A DNA stretch of 20,473 nt from CAIZGX01 sp044349305 (GCA_044349305.1 JBIKRF010000039.1:1-20473); one strand, 5' to 3'. Positions 1 through 8,192 are shown, counted from the stretch's first letter. The notes: generated by a model from the sequence alone, not told the origin. Made by a program: numbers and translations.

Positions 1-465
1 AACGGTTCCGTTGACATAGGAATTGTTGTTCACGTGTTCCATGATATCAATTTCACCACATTGTGGCCATCCAACAGAACCAATGTTTTGTCCAAGCATC
101 CAGAAGGCCGGCCATAAGCCTTGTCCAGCAGGCGCTTTCAAACGACCTTCTACTTTTCCATATTGAAAAGAGAATTTGTCTTTGGTTATTAAGCGTGCTG
201 AAGAATAATTGCTGGTGTTAATGATTTGCTCTTTGGCAAGAATGTGAAGCTCGCTGTTGCCAACGAAGCTGTTGTTTGTGCTGGCGGTGTAATATTGAAG
301 TTCGTTGTTTCCCCAACCCCAATCTCCCGTGCCAATTTCGTGGGTCCATTTGGAATTGTCAATGGTAGTTCCATTGAACTCATCGGACCAGATGAGGTTC
401 CATGTTTGCCCTTGCGCGTGGCCAAGGCCACACGCAAAGACGAACAAAAGAAGTTTGACTTTCAT
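1..465 (-). CDS. GH16 family beta-glucanase (laminarinase type), 3' end outside window
   Basis: Secreted endo-beta-1,3(4)-glucanase, partial: 155 codons are visible and the gene continues past the left edge. The N-terminus is a signal peptide (KVKLLLFVFACGLGHAQ, cleavage near residue 18-20). GH16 hallmarks follow: WSDEFNG (26-32), WGNNELQYYT (51-60), the GLWPAFWML strand (116-124) and the catalytic motif E138-I-D140-I-M-E143, the bulged ExDxxE form typical of laminarinases, in which E138 is the nucleophile and E143 the acid/base. The ATG overlaps the stop of the upstream 1100-aa module protein by one base (TAATG), so the two genes are almost certainly co-transcribed and translationally coupled. 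Family assignment is firm. Substrate (laminarin-like glucan) is inferred from the motif form and from the GH3 and clan GH-A enzymes nearby. Whether it carries a C-terminal T9SS domain cannot be seen. Confidence 0.93.
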   Translation of the reverse strand, partial: MKVKLLLFVFACGLGHAQGQTWNLIWSDEFNGTTIDNSKWTHEIGTGDWGWGNNELQYYTASTNNSFVGNSELHILAKEQIINTSNYSSARLITKDKFSFQYGKVEGRLKAPAGQGLWPAFWMLGQNIGSVGWPQCGEIDIMEHVNNNSYVNGTV

Positions 466-3400
466 TACTTGATAATAACGGTCTCGCGAACGCTATTGTA
501 ATTATTTGAAACTCTGATTTGGTATGCACCTTTTGCAAGGTTTTCCAAATTGATGTCGGTGTTGTTTTGGAACATTTTCATGTCTTGAACTTTTCTTCCA
601 GAAAGATCGAATACTTCGATGGTGTATGGAAGAGCCATGTTGCTGTTGATACGAATGTTTCCGTTTGAAGGATTCGGATAAACAGAGATTGTGTTTGAAT
701 TTTCGTTTACGAAATCAGGACACAATGTGCAGCTTTCCCAACAAACAGCAGGAAGAGTTTCAGCATCGATAACAGTGATTACACGGTTTGTGAATCCATC
801 TGTAGTAATCGTACAAGTTGAACCTTCAACCATAGCTTCTTGTCCAGCCCAGTTGTCGTATGCAAATTTGTACTCGTATGTTCCAGGAACCAAAGCAATA
901 GTAAGTTCCCAGATATTATCCCCGTTAGCATCTGACATTGGTGCGCATCCTCCGCACCAGTTGTTAAATGTTCCGTTTACTTCAGGAGTAGTGAACCCTA
1001 GAGCTGTTGCATATTGCATATCAACTTGGAAAGTTACATCAACAGGAGTTGCTGTGCTACCGCAATCGATGCAGCTGGCCCAACATACAACAGGAAGTAC
1101 GATATCGTTTGAGATAACCAAAGAACGGTTAGTGAATGCACCGTTTGTAATGGTACAAGCATCGCCAGGATTCAATTGCTCTGAACCTGCCCAAGCGTCA
1201 TAAGCATATTTGAATTCGTAAGTACCTGCAGCAAGTTGTGTTGTTCCTTCCCAGATATTGTCTCCGTTTGTATCTGTCATGGTGAAACATCCACCGCACC
1301 AGTTGTTGAATGTACCGTTTACTTCAGGAGTAGTAAATCCTGTAACGTTTTGCATATCCACTTGGAAGGTTACGTTGTAAGTAGTTGGAGTTTGGTCGCA
1401 GCTCGTGCAGCTCGCCCAACAAACAACAGGAAGTGTTACGTCTGCATTTACGTTTAACGTACGGTTTGTGTAACCGAAGTTTGTAGTTGTACAAGCGCTT
1501 CCTTCAGTAAGAGCTTCTTGTCCTAACCAAGCATCGTGAGCGTATTTGAATTCGTAAGAACCGCCCGCAAGTGGAATAGTTAACTCCCAAATGTTGTCAC
1601 CGTTCGCATCGGTCATTGGAGCGCAACCTCCGCACCAACCGTTGAAAGTTCCATTTACTTCTGGAGTCGTGAATCCAGTTACGTTTTGCATGTCAACTTG
1701 GAAAGTAACGTTGTATGTTACAGGATAAGTACAAGAACCGTCGTCTTCTGTTGCGGCTGCATTGTAGTTCAATGCAGTTGCATCAGTACATCCAGCGATA
1801 ACTACTGGTGTATAACAATTCAATTCGATGTTATCGACAAGAAGTGTTCCACCAGCTCCAAGGAATGCGCCTGCAGCCATGTTGAAATGCATGCGGAAGT
1901 TAGAAGCAGCTGCTACGTTGTTGAACGAGTAGGTGTAGTGCGTCCAGGTGTTTTCATTTAAACCTCCGTTTTGAATATCGAAGTTATTGGTAACACCTGT
2001 TCCTGGGAATTCAGTTTGAAGGTGTAAAGCCGTTCCAAGAAGTGGTCCAACAGACTTCACATCAAAATCAAGCTGAACAGTAGTGTTTCCATTGTAGTTA
2101 ACAGCGTTGTTTAAGTATTCAAAGATGTATGCTTTTCCGATAGCAGTTGCTGTGTTAGATCCACTTAAGCGAAGAGCACCAGTGGCATCCCAAGTCATGC
2201 TAGCTTCTGGAAGTGTTGCATCTGCAAGGGCAGTCCAGTTTGAAAGTGAACCTGCGTTGTCGAAAGGCAAAGTTAAAATGTCGCAGAGATCTGGAGTAAC
2301 TCCACCGCAAGAAGAACATTTTCCGTATGTGTCGTTGGTTGTTGTACCTACAACAATTTGTCTATTTGCGTAAGTTGCACCGTCTGTTATCGGAGCGCAA
2401 GTTCCGCCATTTTGAACATCGTCTATTAGGTTTTCTTGTGAAGCCCAATTGTCAACCATGTATTTGTACTCAACGTTGCCTGCAGCAAGGTTTACAGTAA
2501 CGCTGTATATACCGTCAGCGTTTGCATCAGTAAGAATGTTATATGTGTCAGCACCACACCATCCGCACCAAGGACCAGTAATGTATACATTGGTAAAAGG
2601 ATCGGTACAGTTCATGTCTACGTTGAAGTTTGTAGCGAACAGGCAAGTACCATCGTCAGTACTCGCTGCTGCATTATAGTTTATAGCGTTCATGTTAGTA
2701 CAACCGGGAGTAGAAATCACTGAGCAAGCAGTGCATAATCCGAAGCAAGCAGGACCCAAGTCAATATCTGAAGTTCCAACAGTAATAGTGCGATTGGTAT
2801 AACCGTTGCTCGTTACTGTGCAAGAAGATCCTTCAGTAAGCGACTCTTGTCCAGCCCAGTTGTCGTATGAGAATTTGTATTCATATGTTCCAGCAGAAAG
2901 CGATAACATGATTTCCCAAATTCCGTTTCCAACGTTTGTCATTTGTGCGCAGCTTCCGCACCATCCGTTGAATGTACCATTCAATTCAGGAGTCGTGAAT
3001 CCGGTTTCGTTAGACATGTCAACTTGGAAAGTAACGAAGACAGGAGGTCCAGCGCAAGCTGAGCAACTGCTCCAACAAACAACAGGTAGAGTTGAAGCTG
3101 CGGAAACATTTAAACTACGATTGGTGTATCCAAAATTTGTCACTGTGCAGTTTGAATTTGGATTTAAACTTTCTTGTCCAGCCCAGTTGTCGTATGCGAA
3201 TTTGTATTCGTAGTTTCCAGCAGGTAGGTTCATCGTTAATTCCCAAATCCCATCAGAATTCGCATCCGTCATTGGATGACAATTTCCACACCAGTTGTCG
3301 AAAGAACCATTAACAGTAGGTGTTGTAAACCCAGTGATAAAAGACATGTCGACTTGGAAAGTTACTGGATAAGTCGGTGGAGCTTGGTTGCACGCTGTGC

Positions 3401-3767
3401 AAGATCCGAAACATACAGTAGGAAGGGTAGCATTTGCTCCAACCACCAAAGAACGGTTTGTGAAACCGAAATTAGTAACTGTACAAGAAGATCCTGGAGT
3501 CAGAGCTTCCCAGTTTGCTCCAGAATTAGCGGTGAATTTATATTCATAGGTGCCGGCAGGAAGGTCAAGTGTAATATCCCATATGCCATCGGCGTTAGCG
3601 TCAGTCATTGGGGCACAAGTTCCACACCAGTTGTTGAATGTACCATTTAATGAAAGGTTTGTAAGTCCAGTGCTCGTCATATCTACCGAGAAGGTGACAT
3701 TGAAAGCAGATGCACTCGAAAACATTCCAATTGAAATGATAAGAAGAGCGAGTAATTTTTTAAACAT
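465..3767 (-). CDS. T9SS-exported surface protein with seven six-Cys carbohydrate-binding-like modules
   Basis: 1100 aa. Signal peptide 1-21 (cleavage near SASA|FN). Canonical modules lie at about residues 22-126, 133-238, 243-348, 685-790, 796-902 and 908-1016. A variant module (WCGWCG) is at 378-488. A jelly-roll-like domain resembling CBM4/9-type folds spans about 491-651. Two short Cys-flanked linkers (GCTxxxAxNYN...DDGxC) are at 355-375 and 659-679. A T9SS type A sorting domain (YPNPSNG from 1030) is at about 1026-1100. Each canonical module begins VTFQVDM, has NGTFNxWCGxC, a D-x-N-x-D-G/N loop, GTYEYKF, a single Cys, TNR and a final VCWxSCxxC; the pattern resembles CBM20/48-type beta-sandwich starch/glycogen-binding domains. 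No catalytic domain is seen. The role as a multivalent glycan-binding scaffold or adhesin on the cell surface is inferred from repetition and from the GH16 gene coupled to its 3' end. It has its own promoter and operator at 3788-3819. Confidence 0.9.
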   Translation of the reverse strand: MFKKLLALLIISIGMFSSASAFNVTFSVDMTSTGLTNLSLNGTFNNWCGTCAPMTDANADGIWDITLDLPAGTYEYKFTANSGANWEALTPGSSCTVTNFGFTNRSLVVGANATLPTVCFGSCTACNQAPPTYPVTFQVDMSFITGFTTPTVNGSFDNWCGNCHPMTDANSDGIWELTMNLPAGNYEYKFAYDNWAGQESLNPNSNCTVTNFGYTNRSLNVSAASTLPVVCWSSCSACAGPPVFVTFQVDMSNETGFTTPELNGTFNGWCGSCAQMTNVGNGIWEIMLSLSAGTYEYKFSYDNWAGQESLTEGSSCTVTSNGYTNRTITVGTSDIDLGPACFGLCTACSVISTPGCTNMNAINYNAAASTDDGTCLFATNFNVDMNCTDPFTNVYITGPWCGWCGADTYNILTDANADGIYSVTVNLAAGNVEYKYMVDNWASQENLIDDVQNGGTCAPITDGATYANRQIVVGTTTNDTYGKCSSCGGVTPDLCDILTLPFDNAGSLSNWTALADATLPEASMTWDATGALRLSGSNTATAIGKAYIFEYLNNAVNYNGNTTVQLDFDVKSVGPLLGTALHLQTEFPGTGVTNNFDIQNGGLNENTWTHYTYSFNNVAAASNFRMHFNMAAGAFLGAGGTLLVDNIELNCYTPVVIAGCTDATALNYNAAATEDDGSCTYPVTYNVTFQVDMQNVTGFTTPEVNGTFNGWCGGCAPMTDANGDNIWELTIPLAGGSYEFKYAHDAWLGQEALTEGSACTTTNFGYTNRTLNVNADVTLPVVCWASCTSCDQTPTTYNVTFQVDMQNVTGFTTPEVNGTFNNWCGGCFTMTDTNGDNIWEGTTQLAAGTYEFKYAYDAWAGSEQLNPGDACTITNGAFTNRSLVISNDIVLPVVCWASCIDCGSTATPVDVTFQVDMQYATALGFTTPEVNGTFNNWCGGCAPMSDANGDNIWELTIALVPGTYEYKFAYDNWAGQEAMVEGSTCTITTDGFTNRVITVIDAETLPAVCWESCTLCPDFVNENSNTISVYPNPSNGNIRINSNMALPYTIEVFDLSGRKVQDMKMFQNNTDINLENLAKGAYQIRVSNNYNSVRETVIIK
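720..1715 (-). repeat. Three tandem canonical six-Cys modules
   Basis: Coding repeat with a period of about 111-112 codons (residues 685-1016 of the 1100-aa protein). The three copies share TFQVDMQ, TTPEVNGTFNxWCGGC, NGDNIWE and LP(V/A)VCWxSCxxC. The last copy is close to module 2 of the 324-aa protein (both CAPMSDANGDNIWEL), which suggests module exchange or a common source. Confidence 0.85.
2304..2636 (-). repeat. Variant module (WCGWCG type)
   Basis: Residues 378-488 of the 1100-aa protein. Shares NVDM, the DANADGIY loop, EYKYMVDNWASQE and ANRQ with the canonical module, but has VYITGPWCGWCG in place of NGTFNxWCGxC and ends KCSSC. Nearly the same unit occurs twice at 5517-6263. Confidence 0.82.
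2724..3704 (-). repeat. Three tandem canonical six-Cys modules (N-terminal array)
   Basis: Residues 22-348 of the 1100-aa protein. Module 1 has a distinctive TANSGANWEAL segment and module 2 has TPTVNGSFDNWCGNCHPM; both features recur in the same order in the 1392-aa protein. Confidence 0.85.
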
Positions 3768-3787
3768 AAGTTTGATTTTAAGTTCTG

Positions 3788-3819
3788 CTAATATAGACTA
3801 ATTGTCCCTTGTACAAAAA
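3788..3819 (-). promoter_or_regulatory. Promoter and overlapping operator of the 1100-aa module gene and GH16 gene
   Basis: Minus-strand reading: TTG (3816-3814), 18-bp spacer, TATATTAG (3795-3788), close to the Bacteroidetes -33/-7 pattern TTTG/TAnnTTTG. The 20-bp element TTTTTGT-N7-ACAATT occupies 3819-3800 and so covers the -33 box and part of the spacer. Its core TTGT-N7-ACAA is an inverted repeat. The same arrangement with identical spacing occurs upstream of the other two module genes. Operator role and its regulator are inferred. Confidence 0.68.
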
Positions 3820-3825
3820 GCTAAA

Positions 3826-3854
3826 CAAAAAAAAATAAGGGGGCCGAAGCCCCC
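3826..3854 (-). terminator. Rho-independent terminator of the 1392-aa module gene
   Basis: Minus strand: perfect GC stem GGGGGC/GCCCCC (3854-3849 with 3844-3839) closed by a TTCG tetraloop, followed by TTATTTTTTTTT (3838-3827). It starts about 25 bases after the stop codon at 3879. The poly-T tract is only on the minus strand side, so it acts on leftward transcription and separates this gene from the 1100-aa gene, which has its own promoter a few bases further on. Confidence 0.92.
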
Positions 3855-3878
3855 TCATCTTTAAACTACTGAACTAAC

Positions 3879-6800
3879 TTACTTTCTAACTAAAAGTCGT
3901 TGTGAAATTGTTTCTTTTCCAGAAACAACTTGAATGAAATAAATTCCATCGGCAAGCTGTTGCTCGAACTCAATAGAGGTGTTGCTAAGCTCCAATGTAT
4001 TGTATTTGTTTGTCCAAATTTCCTTACCCATAGCGTCAAGCATGCGAACTTGAACGGTTTCAGTATCTATTCCAGACAACATCAATTGAATGTTATTTCC
4101 ATTCGATGGGTTCGGATAAATGTTCAAGTCCATTTGTTCCGCAACTTCTTGCGAAGCACCTTTTGTCGAACCTTCCGCAGCATTTTGCGAACCATCTACA
4201 ACCATTCCAGCGGTGCCAATGATACACATGTTGAATGCAGGTCCAAAGGCATAGTTTGTTCCTGTGTATGCCAAGATTGGCGCAGTTTGAACCGCATAAG
4301 TTTTACCGTATTGTAGTTGGGTTACACTAGATAAATTAAGGTAGTTAGAAGCTGTATTGCGTGTGAATTCAATCGGAAGTCCAACGGGATTACCAGCTAC
4401 ATCTAATTCTTGGAATTTCCATCTCCAACTTGTTGCACCGCAAACCCAAGGCAATGAAGCAACAGTTGCTCCTCTGAATTTTTGTCCAGCGGAACATTGG
4501 TCTGAAGTTCTTAAAGACGTAGTTGCCTGAGCACTTGTAGAAACTGAGCATGGCGCAAGAGCAGAAACGGTTACTGTTTCTGAAGTTCCAGCAGCATTTG
4601 TTAGAGTATACGTGTTGGTGATTACCAAATTGAAAGTAGATCCGTATGGTAGGATAGGTGTTACAGTGCTCAACACACAAATGTCTGAATTCTGCGTACG
4701 TGTATATACGTTACCTGCAGCTGGTCCTGAAGTTCCAGTGAAAGTATAGGTGTATGTAACTCCGGTTGCACCTGCATAAGACGCTTTGAAATATTGACAA
4801 AGTGTATATGGACCAGCACCGTAATCACAACCACCGCGCTTCAATGTTTTCACACAGATGGTGTATGAACCAATACCCAAGCTGCTGTTGTAGTTACGAA
4901 CACCAACTTTATAGACTTGTCCAGCAGTTAACCCTGATTGATTCAAGATTTCACCACCCAAACCAGCTACTGCATTTTCTTGTGCAATCAATACACCTGC
5001 AGCAGTTTGAAGCTCAATAACGATATCGTTTGATGTTGAGTTTACAACGATGCTAACAGCTTCAGAGGTAGCAACAAATTGATGCCATTTGTCTTCACCT
5101 GTTAGGCAAGTTGTTTGCGCAGATGCAGATGCTCCTGCACCAACCAACGTTCCGTTGCTTGCCGAGCAGTTTGGCCAAATTGAAGTAGCAACCGAAGTAG
5201 CATTAGAAGGATTGTCGCCAGCGATAACTGAACAGCCTTCGTTAATTTGTCCGTTACAGTTGTCATCGAAGGCAGTGCTACACGATTCAGTTGCTCCAGC
5301 ATTTACAGCCGAATTGTTGTCGTTGCAATCACCAGAAGTTCCAGCTGTTGCGGTGTACCCAGCGCCCGGAGAAGAACAGTTGCTCGTTGAAGAAGCGTAG
5401 TATCCGTCAGCATCAGCATCTAAATACCATGTTGTAGCAAATGTACAAGAAGCATCGTCTTGAGTAGCAAGGGCATTGTAGTTACAAGCTGTTGCGTTTG
5501 TACAACCTAAAATTGGACATGCAGAGCATCTTCCGTATACATCGTTTTTCACTTGTCCGGTTGGACTTTGACGGTTAGCGAAGTTAGCGTAGTCGGTTAC
5601 TGGCGCGCAGCTTCCACCGTTTTGCATATCGTCAACTAAGTTCTCTTGAGAAGCCCAGTTGTCTACCATGTATTTGTATTCTACGTTTCCAGCAGCAAGG
5701 TTGACAGAAACAGTATAAATGCCATCTGCGTTAGCGTCTGTCATGATGTTGTATGCTTCAGCACCGCACCATCCGCACCATGGACCTGTTACATAGACAT
5801 TCGTAAATGCTGTACCTGCACAATTCATATCTACATTGAATAGAGTAGCGTACAAACAAGAACCGTCTGTGTAAGTAGCAATTGGATTGTAGTTTACAGC
5901 GGCAACGTCGATACAACCTGGGATTCCTGCAAGACATGCAGAGCATCTTCCGTATACGTCGTTGGTTGTTGTTCCAACTACAATTTGTCTGTTTGCATAG
6001 TTTGCGTAATCCGTAATAGGAGCGCATGATCCGCCGTTTTGCATATCGTCAACTAAGTTCTCTTGTGAAGCCCAGTTGTCAACCATGTATTTGTATTCCA
6101 CGTTACCGGCAGGAAGGTTTACAGTTACGTTGTATATACCGTCTGCGTTAGCGTCAGTAAGCAAGTTGTAAGTATCTGCGCCGCACCATCCGCACCATGG
6201 ACCTGTGATGTACACATTGGTATAGGTACCTGCACAAGTCATGTCAACGTTAAAGTTTGTAGCGTAAACGCAAGTTCCATTGTCAACAGTAGCAGCAGCG
6301 TTGTAGTTTGCAGCAGTTGCATTTGTGCAACCAGGAGTTGAAATAACGCAAGCGCTGCAAGAGTTCCAACATACAGTTCCTAAAACTTGAGCTGCTGTAC
6401 CAACAGTTAATGCACGGTTGGTATACCCGAAGTTTGTAACGGTACATGCAGTACCTGCAGTTAAGTTTTCTTGAATTCCCCAACCATCTGCTGAGAATTT
6501 GTATTCGTATGTTCCTGGTAAAAGAGCTACCGTAACTTCCCAAACACCGTCTGCATTCGCATCGGTCATTGGCGTACAGTTACCGCACCAGTTGTTAAAT
6601 GTTCCGTTTACTTCTGGAGTTGTGAATCCAGATGTTTGTGTCATGTCAACTTTGAAAGTTACATTGTAAGTAGGAGCAGAACATGTTGTGCAAGATCCCC
6701 AGCAAACAACAGGCAAAGTTTGTGATGAAGTTCCAACCGTTAATGCACGATTGGTGAATCCACCATTCGTTACAGTGCATGAAGAACCCGCAGTTAAGTT

Positions 6801-8057
6801 TTCTTGGGTAGTCCAAGCGTCAGCTGCGAATTTGTATTCATATGTTCCGGCAGGAAGGTTAAGGGTAGTCTCCCAAACACCGTCTGCATTCGCATCGGTC
6901 ATTGGGTTACAGTTACCGCACCATCCATTGAAAGTACCGTTAACCTCTGGAGTTGTGAATCCAGTTTGGTTAGCCATATCTACTTTGAAAGTTACAGGGT
7001 AAGTCGGAGGAGCGCAGTTCACGCAAGATCCCCAGCATACAACATCAAGTGTTGTGTTTGCGTTTAAGTTTAAAGCACGGTTGGTGTATGCACCGTTGGT
7101 CACTGTACAAGATGTACCAGCAGCAAGTGTTTCTTGAGATCCCCATCCGTCAGCAGAGAATTTGTACTCATAAGATCCCGCTTGAAGTGTTAATGTTGTT
7201 TCCCAAATACCATCTGCGTTTGCATCGGTAAGTGGATTACAGTTTCCGCACCAGTTGTTGAATGTCCCGTTAACTTCCGGAGTTGTGAATCCAGTTTGTT
7301 CCTGCATGTTTACTCTGAAGGTAACCGTGTAAGATGGTGGTACAGCTGCGCACGCAACACATGATGCCCAGCACACAGTTGGTAAAGTGGCGTTAGCAGA
7401 AACCGTAACAGTTCTGTTGGTATATCCTGAATTGGTAACAGTGCAGGTGCTTCCGGCAATAAGTGTTTCTTGTCCAGCCCAGTTGTCGTATGCGAATTTG
7501 TATTCGTATGTTCCAGCAGGAAGAGATAATGTTGTTTCCCAAACACCGTCAGCATTCGCATCGGTCATCGGGTGACAGTTACCGCACCATCCGTCGAACG
7601 ATCCGTTTACGGTTGGTGTAGTGAATCCTGTAACGTTCGTCATGTCTACTTGAAAAGTAACATTATAGCTAGGCGGCGCTTGATTACAAGAAACGCATGA
7701 TTGCCAGCATACAGTAGGGAGGGTTGCATTCGCTGCAACCACCAATGAACGATTGGTGAAACCGAAGTTTGTTACCGTACAAGAAGATCCGGGAGCTAAG
7801 TTTTCCCAGCTGCCACCAGAATTCGCTGTGAACTTGTACTCGTAAGTATCGGCTGTTAGTGGAAGTGTAATTTCCCAAATGCCATCAGAATTGGCATCGG
7901 TCATTGGGGCACAATAGCCACACCAGTTGTTAAACGTTCCGTTAATGGAAACGTTGGAAAGCCCAGTGCCGTTCATGTCTACGCTGAACGTGACATCGAA
8001 CGCCTTCGCTCCTAGGAAAGAGGTTAAGAGCAAAAAGAGTAGGTAAATCTTTTTCAT
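3879..8057 (-). CDS. Large T9SS-exported surface protein with seven six-Cys carbohydrate-binding-like modules
   Basis: 1392 aa. Signal peptide 1-19 (LGAKA|FDV). Five canonical modules in tandem: about 20-124, 131-236, 243-348, 353-459 and 464-570. Two WCGWCG variant modules: about 599-708 and 737-847. Three GCxxxxAxNYN...DGxC linkers (576-595, 714-734, 851-871) separate the later parts. Residues 874-942 hold a DADADGYY segment and a DDNCNGQINEGC motif of the MopE-like metal-binding type. A PPC-like beta domain (about 946-1070) and further Cys-containing beta-rich sequence (about 1075-1280) precede a T9SS type A sorting domain (YPNPSNG from 1314; about 1311-1392). No catalytic motif is recognised. 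Export and cell-surface anchoring via T9SS is well supported; glycan binding is inferred from module pattern and neighbouring glucanases. It has its own promoter/operator (8086-8117) and a strong terminator. Confidence 0.9.
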   Translation of the reverse strand: MKKIYLLFLLLTSFLGAKAFDVTFSVDMNGTGLSNVSINGTFNNWCGYCAPMTDANSDGIWEITLPLTADTYEYKFTANSGGSWENLAPGSSCTVTNFGFTNRSLVVAANATLPTVCWQSCVSCNQAPPSYNVTFQVDMTNVTGFTTPTVNGSFDGWCGNCHPMTDANADGVWETTLSLPAGTYEYKFAYDNWAGQETLIAGSTCTVTNSGYTNRTVTVSANATLPTVCWASCVACAAVPPSYTVTFRVNMQEQTGFTTPEVNGTFNNWCGNCNPLTDANADGIWETTLTLQAGSYEYKFSADGWGSQETLAAGTSCTVTNGAYTNRALNLNANTTLDVVCWGSCVNCAPPTYPVTFKVDMANQTGFTTPEVNGTFNGWCGNCNPMTDANADGVWETTLNLPAGTYEYKFAADAWTTQENLTAGSSCTVTNGGFTNRALTVGTSSQTLPVVCWGSCTTCSAPTYNVTFKVDMTQTSGFTTPEVNGTFNNWCGNCTPMTDANADGVWEVTVALLPGTYEYKFSADGWGIQENLTAGTACTVTNFGYTNRALTVGTAAQVLGTVCWNSCSACVISTPGCTNATAANYNAAATVDNGTCVYATNFNVDMTCAGTYTNVYITGPWCGWCGADTYNLLTDANADGIYNVTVNLPAGNVEYKYMVDNWASQENLVDDMQNGGSCAPITDYANYANRQIVVGTTTNDVYGRCSACLAGIPGCIDVAAVNYNPIATYTDGSCLYATLFNVDMNCAGTAFTNVYVTGPWCGWCGAEAYNIMTDANADGIYTVSVNLAAGNVEYKYMVDNWASQENLVDDMQNGGSCAPVTDYANFANRQSPTGQVKNDVYGRCSACPILGCTNATACNYNALATQDDASCTFATTWYLDADADGYYASSTSNCSSPGAGYTATAGTSGDCNDNNSAVNAGATESCSTAFDDNCNGQINEGCSVIAGDNPSNATSVATSIWPNCSASNGTLVGAGASASAQTTCLTGEDKWHQFVATSEAVSIVVNSTSNDIVIELQTAAGVLIAQENAVAGLGGEILNQSGLTAGQVYKVGVRNYNSSLGIGSYTICVKTLKRGGCDYGAGPYTLCQYFKASYAGATGVTYTYTFTGTSGPAAGNVYTRTQNSDICVLSTVTPILPYGSTFNLVITNTYTLTNAAGTSETVTVSALAPCSVSTSAQATTSLRTSDQCSAGQKFRGATVASLPWVCGATSWRWKFQELDVAGNPVGLPIEFTRNTASNYLNLSSVTQLQYGKTYAVQTAPILAYTGTNYAFGPAFNMCIIGTAGMVVDGSQNAAEGSTKGASQEVAEQMDLNIYPNPSNGNNIQLMLSGIDTETVQVRMLDAMGKEIWTNKYNTLELSNTSIEFEQQLADGIYFIQVVSGKETISQRLLVRK
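5517..6263 (-). repeat. Two tandem variant modules (WCGWCG type)
   Basis: Residues 599-847 of the 1392-aa protein. The copies share VTGPWCGWCGA or ITGPWCGWCGA, DANADGIY, VEYKYMVDNWASQENLVDD and YGRCSAC, separated by one Cys-flanked linker. They are near-copies of the single variant module at 2304-2636. Confidence 0.85.
6348..8000 (-). repeat. Five tandem canonical six-Cys modules
   Basis: Residues 20-570 of the 1392-aa protein, period about 110-112 codons. Every copy holds two Cys in WCGxC, one in the following xCTVTN strand and three in VCWxSCxxC. Copies 3-5 share TTPEVNGTFNxWCGNC and ADGxWE and look like recent duplications. Confidence 0.88.
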
Positions 8058-8085
8058 TTTAGTTAATTATAATTTAAGGTTGTGA

Positions 8086-8117
8086 CGAATATATAGTAAT
8101 TGTACTATAGACAAAAA
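8086..8117 (-). promoter_or_regulatory. Promoter and overlapping operator of the 1392-aa module gene
   Basis: Minus strand: TTG (8114-8112), 18-bp spacer, TATATTCG (8093-8086). The 20-bp element TTTTTGT-N7-ACAATT is at 8117-8098. Same layout as at 3788-3819 and 9934-9965. On the plus strand the site also begins a weak divergent promoter for the Nudix gene: TTG 8100-8102, 16-bp spacer, TCTTTTTG 8119-8126, one mismatch to TAnnTTTG. Confidence 0.68.
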
Positions 8118-8132
8118 CTCTTTTTGAAAAAA

Positions 8133-8152
8133 AATTGTCATTTTTACAAAAA
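8133..8152 (-). promoter_or_regulatory. Second operator copy upstream of the Nudix regulator gene
   Basis: Minus-strand reading TTTTTGT-N7-ACAATT, matching all thirteen fixed bases of the three promoter-linked copies. No -7 box lies 18 bp away, so the match is not explained by promoter conservation. It lies 35 bp from the copy at 8098-8117 and upstream of the plus-strand regulator start (8163 or 8193), a position suited to autoregulation or cooperative binding. Confidence 0.58.
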
Positions 8153-8192
8153 GTCCCAAGAAATGTCATTTATTTTCGCTCAAATTTGTGAA

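Noticed and set aside
691..7575. Many plus-strand open frames opposite the module genes
   Set aside because: They recur with the module period, are antisense to the conserved repeats and lack signal peptides or known motifs; they are shadows of repeated coding DNA.
720..8000. Repeated DNA as a possible CRISPR array or mobile repeat
   Set aside because: The period is about 330 bp, in frame and protein-level conserved, with no short identical repeats or spacers and no transposase nearby.
8100..8192. Upstream start at 8100 for the Nudix regulator
   Set aside because: That start lies inside an operator copy, the added residues are lysine-rich without family similarity, and a second operator would fall inside the coding region; 8193 or 8163 is more likely.
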